From Actinernus sp. WN-2022 (Eukaryota; Cnidaria; Anthozoa; Actiniaria; Actinernidae): a DNA stretch of 64,000 nt. The notes below the pieces were generated by a model. It worked only from the letters and a program-made list of their open reading frames with translations, searched no databases and was not told where the DNA came from. The first letter of the stretch is position 1. Each line of letters begins with the position of its first letter. Position numbers and translations under genes: made by a program. The stretch is from contig JAOWCC010001589.1 of assembly GCA_030867875.1 (NCBI GenBank), forward strand, positions 81,801,537 to 81,865,536, read 5' to 3'. This document shows, one piece after another, positions 21,640 through 31,944 of this stretch.

Positions 21640-22582
21640 CGGCCAGTTGAATAATAGCCTGAATTTCAGCCGTCTCCTCCGGTTCGTTCTTCCCGCGCGA
21701 GAGAGACGTCTGAATCCAAAAGCCGATAATGCCGTCCAGTGACATCACTACCAGAAAACCTGGTAGTGATCTATGATTGGTTCATATTCTATAATTTCGC
21801 ATAATTAGCATAATTAACTCATCCGAGAAGACGGCAGAATTCACTTTGGACTGTTGATCGTTGAGTTACAGTGGAGTGACTGTCTTTGGCAAAGACCTTG
21901 AATTCGTAAGGAAAACATCTGGAAATGGATTGAAAGTGTCCTGCACAATAACCGGCCGACTGTCCTATAAACATGTACATTTTATCCTGTCGCATCCGCG
22001 GGGTTGTTGATAATGGTTATTTGTTCACACTCGCAGTGGTAAAGAATTTATGTCACTACTCTTTTCAAGAAACTGTTCTTTCCCTAAAAGAGTCTTCGTA
22101 TTTCTTCGAAAATTCTCCATTACCTTTCATTTTTTTCTACTTTTCTGTTGCATCATTTACATAGGTAATATCTCGTAGCTGTGTCGATTCGAACGGCAGA
22201 TCGCGAAACAAAGATCAACGGAAAGACAAAGATCAACTGTACTTTGCCTCCAAATATAATATAACGATTTGTTGCTTCGAAAAGGTTTTCACAACATAAG
22301 AGGCACTTGAGAAGCAAATGGGATCGATATATATAGGTAAGGCTTTTATTTTGGCCGGCATGATCTCAAATAATTTCTCAAGGCGAGCGATGGATCGATT
22401 TGTTTTTGTGACCCACGAACTCTTCCTAGCGCCGTGACAGTTTTATTTGCATAATTAAATTGTTAATCCGCCTTGACGTCACTGGACGGCATTATCGGAT
22501 ATTGGATTCAGACGTCTCAGTCTCGGGAGGAACGTAACGAACAGAGGAGACGGCTGAAATTCAGGCTTGTTGAATAAATGAC
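21640..22582. repeat. Imperfect long inverted repeat
   Basis: Arms about 21640-21748 and 22476-22582 are inverted and share GACGGCATTATCGG, GATTCAGACGTCTC and GGAGACGGCTGAAATTCAGG. The centre has no recognised gene. A short relative of the arm occurs near 41970. It is probably a decayed TIR or foldback element. Confidence 0.55.
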
Positions 22583-23687
22583 TTTCTTATATCATTCTGT
22601 CTTGCTGGGTTTGCAAAACAATATTGTGGGATTGTTTTTAGAATTGATAACAGACAGAACATATGGCAGCAGACTTAAATGCCCTGACATATACGAAGAC
22701 TGCAAGGCTGACGTTCTCTGTACGTTGCTTTTAACTGCTACACAGGCATTCAGCGAAACTAACTCGTCACACACTGCACACATATAGGCTCTGCTAATAA
22801 CGTCTACAATAACACAACACAAAATAGCTCACTGACCATCCGCGAGTTGCCCTTAGGGGCCCAGTACTATATATGTCTACGTTCTTTATGCCCGCGGTGC
22901 ATGGATTGAGACACATGACTTCCGCAAAAATGATGTCATAGAAATCTTAAATTCTTTTTAATAACTCTGGATATATTTATCCTAGACTGAATTTCAAAAT
23001 TCTTCCAATCAAAAACATAATCACATGCGTTATTTCAAACCTTCAACAGAGAAGTTGACCTTATAAGGACTCGTTTACAATGACGTCACAACAACATCAA
23101 TAAACAAAACTGATTAATCCTCAAGACGTAATTTCATTTTTTTGATATTGACCTGCGAAAATTGCATTGCTGAATTGCTGAATTTGACCAGTAAAACAAA
23201 TCTGTTAGTTATCAATTTCTGTCACACCGAATCTGGTTGTTTTTAACTCCATTTATGTCCACGGCGATGTGCATGTGATCAGAAGCCGAATTAAGGAAAT
23301 AATTTTGAGAAGATTGAATACCAGTAGTGTGGGCGGGCCGACAGAACGGTAACTCAATATTTGTATTCATCGTATGTTGGTTTTCACTTTATTTTAAGAC
23401 GGGACTTCCTTATATGTCAGTGTCCTATCTACAGTGAAACATTTCCTTCACCATGCTAAAAATCGTCTTTGTTTTGCCGATATTTTCGTAGCCGTCGAGA
23501 GGTTTCACATCTCTTGTTTGATTCTCTGGATGTATAAAACTATCGAGACAACCCTCATGCAGTATTTGATGCTTTCTTAAATTTCCTCTTACAAAGTCGA
23601 TAATTCACTGGTGTTTTTTTCGTTTAAACGTTTCGATTGAAATAGCCAAGTTATTCATGACAGAAGGGGAGCTTCGACGGATAATAG
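22583..23687. other. Intergenic stretch with CAC-TIR fragments
   Basis: No gene supported. TTCTTTATGCCCGCGGTG ending near 22898 and TTATGTCCACGGCGATGTG ending near 23273 match right ends of the CAC-TIR family, but no matching left ends with 3-bp duplications were found. One TGACGTCA lies near 23081. Confidence 0.4.
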
Positions 23688-23691
23688 TTAA

Positions 23692-23955
23692 TAGAGTGGA
23701 ATGGTTAGGAAACTCAGGGACCTTCTTTGTTATATGTCTTTGTTAGCTTTTTTCAACCACTACCGTGCACAAAACACAATAGAAATTCCAACATGTTAAT
23801 CAATCAGCCAATAGAAACGTGTGAGTTCAGTCGTTCAGGGAACGCTAATGAGCTATGATCGTGCACAATCTTTTGTTTTACCCCTTCCAACCTAAATCGC
23901 AGCGCCTTTGTTAGCCCTTTTGAAGTTTGCCGGGTTTCCTAACCATTCCACTCTA
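23692..23955. mobile_element. MITE with TTAA duplication
   Basis: TIRs TAGAGTGGAATGGTTAGG and CCTAACCATTCCACTCTA are flanked by TTAA at 23688-23691 and 23956-23959. It is 264 bp with no coding sequence. TTAA duplications occur in piggyBac- and Kolobok-type elements. Confidence 0.85.
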
Positions 23956-23959
23956 TTAA

Positions 23960-24547
23960 CTATGGACGGATATGATAAAAGAAACAAATCGGCCGTGATA
24001 GGTAAACCGTCGCTAGTTTATTTTTGTCCAGTTAGCTAGAGTGATTTTCAGATTTATTCTGCAGTCACCAAAGGAAATCGGCAAAACCGGAAAGGCTTCA
24101 TCATGAGTTGCAATAACATGAAAGAGTACATGAACTGACATGAGACATAAATATCAGTAGTAATAACATGAAAACGTTCGAGCAGTAAATCAACTTCGTA
24201 TAAGTTTGCGATTTTCTGACTCCAAAACGTCCGAGTGAGTATTAATTTTCGTTTTTATTTTTTATACCTTTAATTGTTTCAGTAAAATCCGTCGTATTCT
24301 GTAAATTTTTAAACTATTTTTAAACTATTTCAGAGTGAGCTCAGCGAACGAGTACAATATTTCATCAACACTCAGACTTGTTGTTTTCTATAAAATTTAC
24401 ATGCATCGCAACGCTTATTACTTACCTGCATCTGCCAATGTGCCTGCTCACATGTAGAATAGATGGATGACACAGCGTTCTTTATTATGAATGGAATTTT
24501 CAACTTCCTGTTATATAAATTCACGGATTTCCGGCTTGTTGGGGCTT
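23960..24547. other. Intergenic stretch
   Basis: Nothing recognised. Confidence 0.4.
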
Positions 24548-24858
24548 AGGTCAAAACACATGCCCTCTCGACGGACCCATTTTGGGGTAGGGGGGTGGGG
24601 CTGCTGCCAGCCATCTCCTCTGGAGAGAAAACTCAATATTAAAAATAATTTGTTCTTAAATATCTTCAAAACTAAAAGGCATAATCAAGAAACAAATGCA
24701 CTGCATATTTTGTCTTACGTTATCATTTCATTTTCTGTGTTAAAATTACCACTAGACCCCTCAGAATGGAAAATAGATGGTCAAAAATGGGAGATGGGGG
24801 TGGTACCCTGCGCTGACAGCTGTAAATGGTTCCCTATGTTAGACATGTGTTTTGACCT
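24548..24858. mobile_element. MITE, TIR AGGTCAAAACACATG
   Basis: AGGTCAAAACACATG at the left is inverted as CATGTGTTTTGACCT at the right; the 311-bp element contains G-rich inverted segments. A 133-codon open frame (24491-24892) runs straight through it and is therefore rejected as a gene. Confidence 0.75.
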
Positions 24859-25202
24859 GCTCCCTTACCATGCGATCATCTGTCTAGATTAAGACGTCAA
24901 CTTCGAAAATTAATCATCACTTGGTCAAGAACTATGTCATGGTTGGGTTTAAAAATAGTTCCAACGAAAAAAAGAATTATGGACGGTAAAGTCGGCCACT
25001 GATGTCAATCAGTATTGCCGACAATATTATTGTAGAAGTAAATAAACAGATTCAGTATTAAATTGCTACTCGGCAGTACTTAACTGCACAGCCCTAACCT
25101 ATTCATTATACAAGTCAGCCAGCCCCCTCCACCGATTATGTTACCATGTAATCAATCCGGACGTACATAGCGATTGTAACTAGAGCATGCCTTTCGTTAC
25201 CT

Positions 25203-25978
25203 AAAGTTAGGCGCCGAGGAGCGAAGCGACGAGAGTCGAGGAGCGAAGCGACGATAACCTCTGGTGGCACGGATAGCCAATCTCACTTCCATGTTCGAAT
25301 TTGGTACAGAATTTGTACCAGGCTTATTATTGGTTAGTTATAATTAGGAATGATATCCGTCGATATGATTGGCTAGATAACTTAGCGAACGAAAAACCGG
25401 TTTTGGATTTACATTTAATCAAGATGACGACAGAAGACTCCATGCAAAAGTATTTCTCTGAAGCAGTTTCTGTAACATTCAAAGTCACTTTTCCCAGAGA
25501 TCGAAAATCTCAAACCTCAACAAGATGAGTCAATTTTGAAATTCATGCAGAAGATGTTTTTGCTGTGCTGCTTACTGGCTGGGGAAAGTCTTTGGTGTTT
25601 GAAATGATTCCCGCGTAGCGTTCGATTCGTGGTCTGCATTGTCCTCAGAAGTTGCGTGTCCTTTAAATTCACTTGTGGAATCACACATTAGAGAGCTGGA
25701 GAGTCGAGGAATCAAGGCATGTTCGCTATAAAGCAGGTTTCAGTCCAGGTTTCAGTGGAGTCTTTTGCATTATCTGAATTTCGAACACACAAGTAGTCGG
25801 CACGTGTAGCGCAAATCAGTGGTGCGGAAAAGTGTAAACATGTATTTGACAGCTAACAGACGTCATGACTGCAAAACCTGTTATTCGAGAAATGTGATAC
25901 TAGTTCGAACATGGAAGTGAGATTGTCTATCCGTGCCACCAGAGGTTCTCGTCGCTTCGCTCCTCGGCGCCTAACTTT
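25203..25978. mobile_element. TIR element carrying a RecQ-like gene fragment
   Basis: Arms 25203-25299 and 25903-25978 are inverted: AAAGTTAGGCGCCGAGGAGC outermost, CACTTCCATGTTCGAA innermost. In the left arm a 22-bp segment around GTCGAGGAGCGAAGCGACGA is duplicated in tandem. The cargo is a broken helicase-like reading frame. Confidence 0.75.
25424..25715 (+). pseudogene. RecQ-like helicase N-terminal fragment, frameshifted
   Basis: Reading across two or three frameshifts gives, in order, MTTEDSMQKYFSEA, then FPEIENLKPQQDESILKFMQ, the Walker A region DVFAVLLTGWGKSLVFEM with TGWGKS, and CPLNSLVESHIRELESRG (motif Ia). This is the start of a RecQ-family DNA helicase: zero motif with QQ, motif I, motif Ia. 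The later motifs, including DEAH, are missing; the sequence ends before the right arm of the enclosing TIR element. It looks like a captured, decayed gene piece, or the remnant of an element that encodes its own RecQ-like helicase. Confidence 0.7.
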
Positions 25979-26668
25979 TGCGAATGGAGACAGTAGAACC
26001 TCTGGTACCCAGGGTAGCCTTTCGTCGACTGTTTTTGTCATTGCCTGCATTACAAACTTAAAACTTCAGACTGGTGACTCGGCTCAGGAGACTAAATTGT
26101 GAAGTTCATGCACGACAACATACAAGGCGGGATGGCTTTTATTTTGTGGGAAACAACTTAGACCGGCACAATGACAGAACGAAGCCAACAGGCTATTGGC
26201 GCGGCTTTCTTTCTCTTTGTCGGGGTAAATTTCATGTTAGAACATTTTAGTAAACAAACTCGTCGAAATGATTCGAAAAGAAAGTTAATGAAAACATAAC
26301 GCACACAGTGGTCGCAGCTGAGCCTCTGGGTTGATAGACAGCCGTTCGGTCTTCTGGAATAAAACTGATGATCTCTCGTGCTGTGATAGATCGACTTCCT
26401 CTTCATCGACAACATAAATTGGTACTCCCTTGATACATTCGTGTCTAATATACCGGGCTAATATACAATCAACCGTCAGACGGCATCAGTGTATACTGTA
26501 TAATAATGATCGGTTGGGTTAGCTACATTGCTCCCGCGCAAAGAAAAGAGGCTATGAAATTATGGAATTCACGGAACAGAACTTTTAACCACAGGAAGCC
26601 TAAGCTTTGTTATGCCTATTTCATAAGGACTAGTATAGGATTTTTTAAATCTAGCTTTTCGAGAAATA
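25979..26668. other. Intergenic stretch
   Basis: No gene supported. Near 26588 AACCACAGGAAGCCTAAGCTT resembles the inverted form of the GGGCTTCCTGTGG word inside the flanking repeat C. Confidence 0.4.
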
Positions 26669-26868
26669 TAAAGTAATAAATGACTAACGCTTATACACTG
26701 GTGTCTATATCTGTGTTTTGACTGTGTCTTTATGCAGCTTCAGCGAATTTGGGTGAATTTTAAATCCCTTACCCCAGATACCAAAGAATAATTCCCATAC
26801 AAACCCTTATGAATAGACATAAACAGAGCTTGGGCTTCCTGTGGTTTAACTGTAATCAATAATGCATT
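26669..26868 (+). repeat. Flanking direct repeat C, left copy
   Basis: About 200 bp nearly identical to 31563-31760 in the same orientation; the two enclose the tyrosine-recombinase element. Only a few substitutions were seen. They lie outside the split direct repeats. Confidence 0.8.
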
Positions 26869-26871
26869 ATT

Positions 26872-26977
26872 CTATGCTCTGTCACTGCGCTCCGCCGCAT
26901 AGAAAATATTTATGTTGTATATTCTACATACACATCAAGCAAGGCGTGTTAGGAGGATGCCGACCAGTTATGTCAAG
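26872..26977 (-). repeat. Split direct repeat B2 (3' terminus of YR element)
   Basis: About 106 bp nearly identical to 27346-27453 (B1); both contain GCGGAGCGCAGT and GACCAGTTATGTCAAG as read on the plus strand for the latter. On the element's own strand (minus) it is the last block. Confidence 0.8.
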
Positions 26978-27206
26978 TTTATTGCCGTATAAACATTACA
27001 TATTAATGTTAAACTAATGACGAATCGCCGGATACGAAAAACCATGTTAAAACCTCACTTTGAGGATAAAAAATATTCTGGAAACGTATACTCCAACCCA
27101 ATGCGAATTCGCCGAGACCCCTGGAGGTTAAGGGTCATCAAAAGAAAAAACTTGCATGTACAAACGCTGTTAATTTAAGCCCGGATTACAGAGAAATGTC
27201 TAGAAA

Positions 27207-27250
27207 ATTTTGCCCGGATAACCAAGCGTGTAAACTGGTTGGCGTCAAGT
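27207..27250 (-). repeat. Split direct repeat A2 (internal)
   Basis: 44 bp identical to 31511-31554 (A1): TTTTGCCCGGATAACC through GGTTGGCGTCAAGT. It lies between B1 and B2, as expected for the A1-genes-B1-A2-B2 layout of Ngaro/PAT-type elements. Confidence 0.8.
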
Positions 27251-27345
27251 GAAAACTATATGTAAATATCATCTTAAATAACAACTCCAAGTCCTTAGGG
27301 AAGAGCACGAAGTGCTAATTACGAATGCCCAACAAAAATACATTT

Positions 27346-27453
27346 CTATGCTCTGTCTGACTGCGCTCCGCCGCATAGAAAATATTTATGTTGTATATTC
27401 TACATACACATCAAGCAAGGCGTGTTAGGAGGATGCCGACCAGTTATGTCAAG
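27346..27453 (-). repeat. Split direct repeat B1 (internal)
   Basis: Near-identical partner of B2, lying directly downstream of the recombinase remnant on the minus strand. Confidence 0.8.
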
Positions 27454-27663
27454 ATTACAAAGATCGCGGTGGGAATTATAATAGGAATGTAAGTAATGTA
27501 GTCAGTGCAGAATAACTGCAGAATTAAATACCTAAGGAAACAGTCACGAGCAAATTTTGTTGCAGGTCCAAAGGCAAGGCTTTTACAACACTAAAAATAA
27601 ATTTCTTAAGGAAATATGAATGACAAGCTGATTGGGTACACTACAGGCATATATGGTATTATC

Positions 27664-28017
27664 CTATAAAACCAATTGAACTATAGAAAATGTGTGACCC
27701 GACTGAACTAAAGACATTAAATACAGGGCAACACGAGTGTCTTCAGCAGGAAAATATAAGACTTCAGGGAAAGATGCAGCCCAGGACTTCCATCCTTTAA
27801 GTAACCGCCGTACGACTTCAGAGTGTTGGGAGCGCTGCTGTAGCTGAGGAAGCTTGGTACTCGACAGGGCAGCAACTGCAAGGCTGGATGGCGAAGTGGG
27901 ACTGAAAAGACTTTGGGACCTAGAACTTACAACACAGATAGTAGGGAATAAGGGTTCAGTGTGGAATGGAATGAGTACCATGTCAATAACAACAACATCC
28001 GTATGTAAATAAGACAA
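27664..28017 (-). pseudogene. Tyrosine recombinase, N-terminal (core-binding) part
   Basis: An open frame whose middle reads LLKGWKSWAASFPEVLYFP and DTRVALYLMSLVQSGHTFSI, the pattern of the SAM-like core-binding domain of tyrosine recombinases from Ngaro/DIRS-type retroelements. On the minus strand, after a stop, further faint similarity (YACSVPNQ, KALPLDLQQNLL) continues to about 27550. The catalytic domain with the R, H-x-x-R and Y residues is absent: B1 begins about 200 bp later. The element therefore could not integrate by its own recombinase. Confidence 0.75.
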
Positions 28018-28199
28018 CTGTACATTAATGTAATTTTATTATTGCAAATATATTATCAAACGATAATTATTAAAATGCAAATACGATGAAACTAACACCG
28101 AAGCAAAACTAAAGATTAACCACTATGAGAAAACGGAATCTGATACGGAATCTGATGTGAAATACATAATCGCTACGAAAAGACAACAATAAAGCAACG

Positions 28200-28350
28200 T
28201 TATAGCGATGTTTCGTGTTGATAAACATTGCAATTGTTATGCTAATGTGCCAACCATGATTTGTAAAGCCCGCTTTGTGTTAGGAACCAATGGATCTCTG
28301 GTTGGCACATTAATGACAATGGATGACGACACACGAAACATCGCTATAGC
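28200..28350. repeat. Short inverted-repeat element
   Basis: TATAGCGATGTTTCGTGT (28201) is inverted as ACACGAAACATCGCTATA (28331-28348), with inner matches AATGTGCCAACC and GGTTGGCACATT. It is a MITE-sized foldback sitting between the recombinase and RNase H remnants. Confidence 0.7.
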
Positions 28351-28395
28351 TATTATGACATAATCTTAAAAAGCAAGGCGTAGGCCATGATGCCA

Positions 28396-28790
28396 GGAGT
28401 GTCAAGCGATCTAACAGTGACCCCTACTAAAATGACACAAAACTAAACATCACATAATATATCACTCGTACCCTTGTACGGATATCTCCGCTATAAAGCG
28501 GTGTGCAATAAGCGATCTAACAGTGATCCCTATTAAAATGAAACAAACCATACATCACGTAATATATATCACTCGTACCCTTATGTAACGGACTGATCTC
28601 CGCTATAAAGCGGTGTACAATAAGCGATCTGACAGTGATCCCTATTAAAATGAAACAAACTGTACATCACGTAATATATTCACTCATACCCTTATATGCC
28701 AGGTATCTCCGCTATAAAGCGGTGTGCAATACATACATATAGTAAGTGCACAAACAACCAATGTGTTCCGCTATAAAGCGATGTGACCAT
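28396..28790. repeat. Tandem repeat with CCGCTATAAAGCGG palindromes
   Basis: About three and a half units of roughly 110 bp. CCGCTATAAAGCGG lies at 28488, 28600 and 28709, with a decayed copy at 28768. Units share AAGCGATCT, ACAGTGATCCCTATTAAAATG and CATCACGTAATATAT. They lie inside the decayed retroelement, between its RT/RNase H region and its recombinase. Confidence 0.8.
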
Positions 28791-29039
28791 ACAATCACGA
28801 TAAAATCACACTCTTACGCTCTACAGTGTTTGCATCCGTACATACACTAATAATGAAAACACCTATAACACCCCATTATAAATCGGTAGTAAACCAAGCA
28901 ATGCCACGAAAATTCAGAGGAAGTATCTAAACGGACAACTAGTACCGCTGAATGACAACTGAATGCACTGAAAATGGTAGGAAAACCGAGATATACCTCA
29001 AAGGTCGTAAATGTCAACAATGTATGGAACTGAAGCTCT

Positions 29040-29300
29040 AGGCGCACCAGACGGGAGAAGGAAAAGGCTAAAAACTAGCCGATTGTCGTTAGGAATCACC
29101 AGCATCCCCGCGAAGCATGAGAAAAACTCAAGGTGTAAGATGTTTCGAATTACACGACAAATAGGCGGAAATAACCAATTGTTAACACCTCGCCAATTAA
29201 CATGAACTGATCAACTTCTTCACACCCCAGATTGCAGAACTTGGAGAAAACGGGACGCACTTAGCTGAACACGGAGAAGCAAATCGATCAACTTCGAAAG
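29040..29300 (-). pseudogene. YR retroelement polyprotein, region after RNase H
   Basis: Minus-strand reading across frameshifts gives FEVDRFASPCSAKC (about 29299), NWLFPPICRVIRNILHLEF (about 29180), GMLVIP and FLLPSGAP. This succession matches the segment that follows RNase H in Ngaro/DIRS-like polyproteins. Degenerate. Confidence 0.6.
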
Positions 29301-29519
29301 AACCGGGAAGATAGCAGATAAGCCGAAACAATTGCAGACAGACCAATCATCATAATCAACAATCCGACTCATAGAATCGGCAAACTCATTGAGAGACCTA
29401 GGAATTCATTGACTGTACCGCTCAAGCGAAATATATAATAAAAACCCGTATAACAACCGCAAGGACATGGAGTCGGAGGGAATTCAGTGTTACCTCTAGC
29501 ACAAACAGATGCTGCAGTA

Positions 29520-29731
29520 TTAGTCAGTGCATGAAAGTCTTAACTGCCTTATTCCGCAAAGACATCTTGAACGACTTCAGACTATACAGGAGAACAAGGA
29601 GCTCCCTAGCATTACTGTCAAGAGTGATTTAAGTAGAAGATCAAAGCTTGCTTGATATAATAATTCGAATTCCCTATCAAGATACAGTGTATAGCCACCG
29701 CAGGCATAACCACTAGCATCAGAATGAACCA
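29520..29731 (-). pseudogene. YR retroelement RNase H domain, degenerate
   Basis: VHSDASGYACGGYTLYL (from 29731) carries the first catalytic Asp; SNARELLVLLYSLKSF follows with the Glu-bearing helix, then LTNTAASVCARGN, the third catalytic segment, with the expected T-D changed to L-T. Stops and frameshifts interrupt it. The plus-strand word GAGCTCTACCATTGAGCTAA here imitates a tRNA A box by chance. Confidence 0.7.
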
Positions 29732-30086
29732 AACCAACCGGAGGTGAATACTCGAGGAGAGCTCTACCATTGAGCTAAACGCAGTTATGAATCTAAAATG
29801 GTATTTATTGAAGCCACTGCAGAAAACTAAAACTCATTCGTGTCAAGTGGAGTATCTCAATTGATGAAACTGAACGAAAGACTAAGATTTTTGGTATCAA
29901 AAGGGTGACGTTACCAACTCCGAATGAAAAGGAGAAAATTTTACCCACGACTGAGGCAACGAACCGAGGAGAGACTATAGGACTCTTGTGTATAAGCTCT
30001 ACGAGGACTAATTAGCTTAATAAATTTTCCGTACAGTAAAAGAAACAAAACCGTTATGTTAATGTGCCGGCATAGTATGAGAATCC

Positions 30087-30430
30087 ATACTAATGAATAC
30101 CTTGTGCTCGCCAATGTCGAACTAGAGGACGGAAAACTTTCATAAAGAGACAGGCCGAATGGTTAAAACAGTAAACTGAAAACGCTTAGGTATGTTGGAA
30201 TTAAATAGCAGCCGCTGAAAACCCAAGCACTGGTTAACGTCACAAATATTAATGTGAAGTTGACCTGGTTTCATGTCAAACTTGTATATGCTGATAACGG
30301 AGGTACTGAAGAAAATGTTGGCGTCTTCAATATTAAATTTAAGTTTATAAATATACTGATTAACATGTCTAAGATCAGATATGAGCCTACACTCGTTTGG
30401 CCACTATTGGTGAAGAAAAAACTTAACGAC
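30087..30430 (-). pseudogene. YR retroelement reverse transcriptase, degenerate
   Basis: From about 30400 the minus strand reads RLISDLRHVNQYIYKLKF, then FDMKPGQLHINI and QCLGFQ: RT motifs 1-3 as found in Ngaro/DIRS elements. After a frameshift come FTVLTIRP and FMKVFRPLVRHWRAQGIH (30147-30093). The catalytic Y-x-D-D that should follow was not found, so the enzyme is inactive as read. Confidence 0.75.
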
Positions 30431-30839
30431 AGTGCTCATACTCAAGAGTAAATCAACAACATCCTCGTTAATAAAATCGGTACGTGACAACGCTGATGTG
30501 TTGTTATTTAAACGCGGCACTAGGTGGTAAAGAAATAAAAGGAAATCTTATACCTATTCAAAAGAATCTAAAACCCAGCCAGGTATTCCTATATTAACCC
30601 AAAACTGAATATGAGTTTTGAGACGATACTCAACTTAAGTATAAGGGGAGCTACCTTTGCTGGTACTCATGTAAATTACATTTCAAGAACTGCTCATAAT
30701 ACGAATTAAAAGTGTACTTATCTTGCGTTAGGATTTCCTTGAATTCATGATAGTAGGCCGTCCGGAAACTGCAGGTAAATCCCTGTTACCGGTATCCGGA
30801 AGAAACATCTCGTGGCCTCCAAGAACTTTAGAGGCGTCA

Positions 30840-31466
30840 GCCTTGAGCTAGTAACCCCAAAAATGAACCCCTAGAAACCGTTTGGACGGAATGGGGAGTG
30901 GAACTGTACAGGCTTCCAACGGGAGGGTTTTTAGCGAGCCTGGTTGAGCACTCAAGCCACCAATGCGTAAAGGAACCGCAGTTTCTGCAGGGGCCCCAAG
31001 ATTCATTGAACTGCCGGCCTTCTTGGTGATACATTGAGAGGCTAGAAAAAGCGCTGGTTCTGGGTCGGCCATTACCGACCATTGCCCACATGACCGAGAC
31101 CTGTTGGTAGTTTATGAAGATTGCCGGCTTCGTTCTCCAGCTTTTTCAGCATTCCACTTGATTCGAGAGTGAGTTTGCTCACTTACTAAGGCGCTTCCCT
31201 TTCAGCACTACAAATCTTCTTGTCATCTTTTTCCATTTAAAGCAACAGCCGTTATCTTCGTAATGTTGGCCGGTTAACCAGCCTTCCTCTGACGAGTCCA
31301 CGACGGTTGAACTGGAAGTTGTTTGCGTTGGATGGGTAGTTGCACAACAACTCGCCGTCCTCTTTAACCTATCGGGAAACTGAAAGGGCGGTAGTAGCTG
31401 TTTTCTGGGCCTGATTAAACTTGTCTGATAACTTGGACTTGTGAAGAGAAAGTTGTTCCAGAACAA
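30840..31466 (-). pseudogene. YR retroelement gag region with CCHC zinc knuckle
   Basis: Two open frames (31466-31179 and 31091-30837) fall at the 5' end of the element. The second holds CRNCGSFTHWWLEC (30989-30948), a perfect C-x2-C-x4-H-x4-C zinc knuckle typical of retroelement gag nucleic acid binding. The two frames overlap no known start signal and are probably one gag split by decay. Confidence 0.65.
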
Positions 31467-31510
31467 ACATACGAAACTCCGCTAAATCCGAACAAGTGAT
31501 AGCGTCTTTC

Positions 31511-31554
31511 ATTTTGCCCGGATAACCAAGCGTGTAAACTGGTTGGCGTCAAGT
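31511..31554 (-). repeat. Split direct repeat A1 (5' terminus of YR element)
   Basis: Identical to A2 at 27207-27250. With B2 at 26872 it bounds an element of about 4.7 kb on the minus strand. No target duplication was seen at these edges, as expected for YR elements. Confidence 0.8.
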
Positions 31555-31562
31555 AATAAATA

Positions 31563-31760
31563 AAGTAATAAATGACTAACACTTATAGACTGGTGTCTAT
31601 ATCTGTGTTTTGACTGTGTCTTTATGCAGCTTCAGCGAATTTGGGTGAATTTTAAATCCCTTACCCCAGATACCAAAGAATAATTCCCATACAAACCCTT
31701 ATGAATAGACATAAACAGAGCTTGGGCTTCCTGTGGTTTAACTGTAATCAATAATGCATT
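31563..31760 (+). repeat. Flanking direct repeat C, right copy
   Basis: Partner of 26669-26868. It ends GTAATCAATAATGCATT like its partner and contains GAGCTTGGGCTTCCTGTGG. Confidence 0.8.
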
Positions 31761-31944
31761 ACCGATTGACTACATGGATCATGGATTAGTTATAAGCTTT
31801 GCAGCATTAATTAGAGAAGATTTAGTACAGTAAGCTTGCAAACACAATCGGGGGAATCCGCGACTTCCGTTTAACAACTCCTTAGTCGGTACTCGTTTCT
31901 ACTCAACTGGGTGTCGATAGGTTTCTTTCGCTTAACATTCCGCA

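Noticed and set aside
24491..24892. 133-codon open frame on the plus strand
   Set aside because: It spans a 311-bp MITE with inverted ends AGGTCAAAACACATG; no domain and low-complexity G-rich coding.
28396..28790. CRISPR array
   Set aside because: Units are about 110 bp with no spacer variation, and the context is a eukaryotic retroelement.
29754..29780. tRNA-like A box (inverse of TAGCTCAATGGTAGAGC)
   Set aside because: It lies beside the minus-strand RNase H reading of the retroelement and no matching B box or cloverleaf could be built.
26669..31760. Interpretation as an LTR retrotransposon with 200-bp LTRs
   Set aside because: The gene content (tyrosine recombinase core-binding domain) and the A1-B1-A2-B2 repeats identify a YR element; the C repeats lie outside those.
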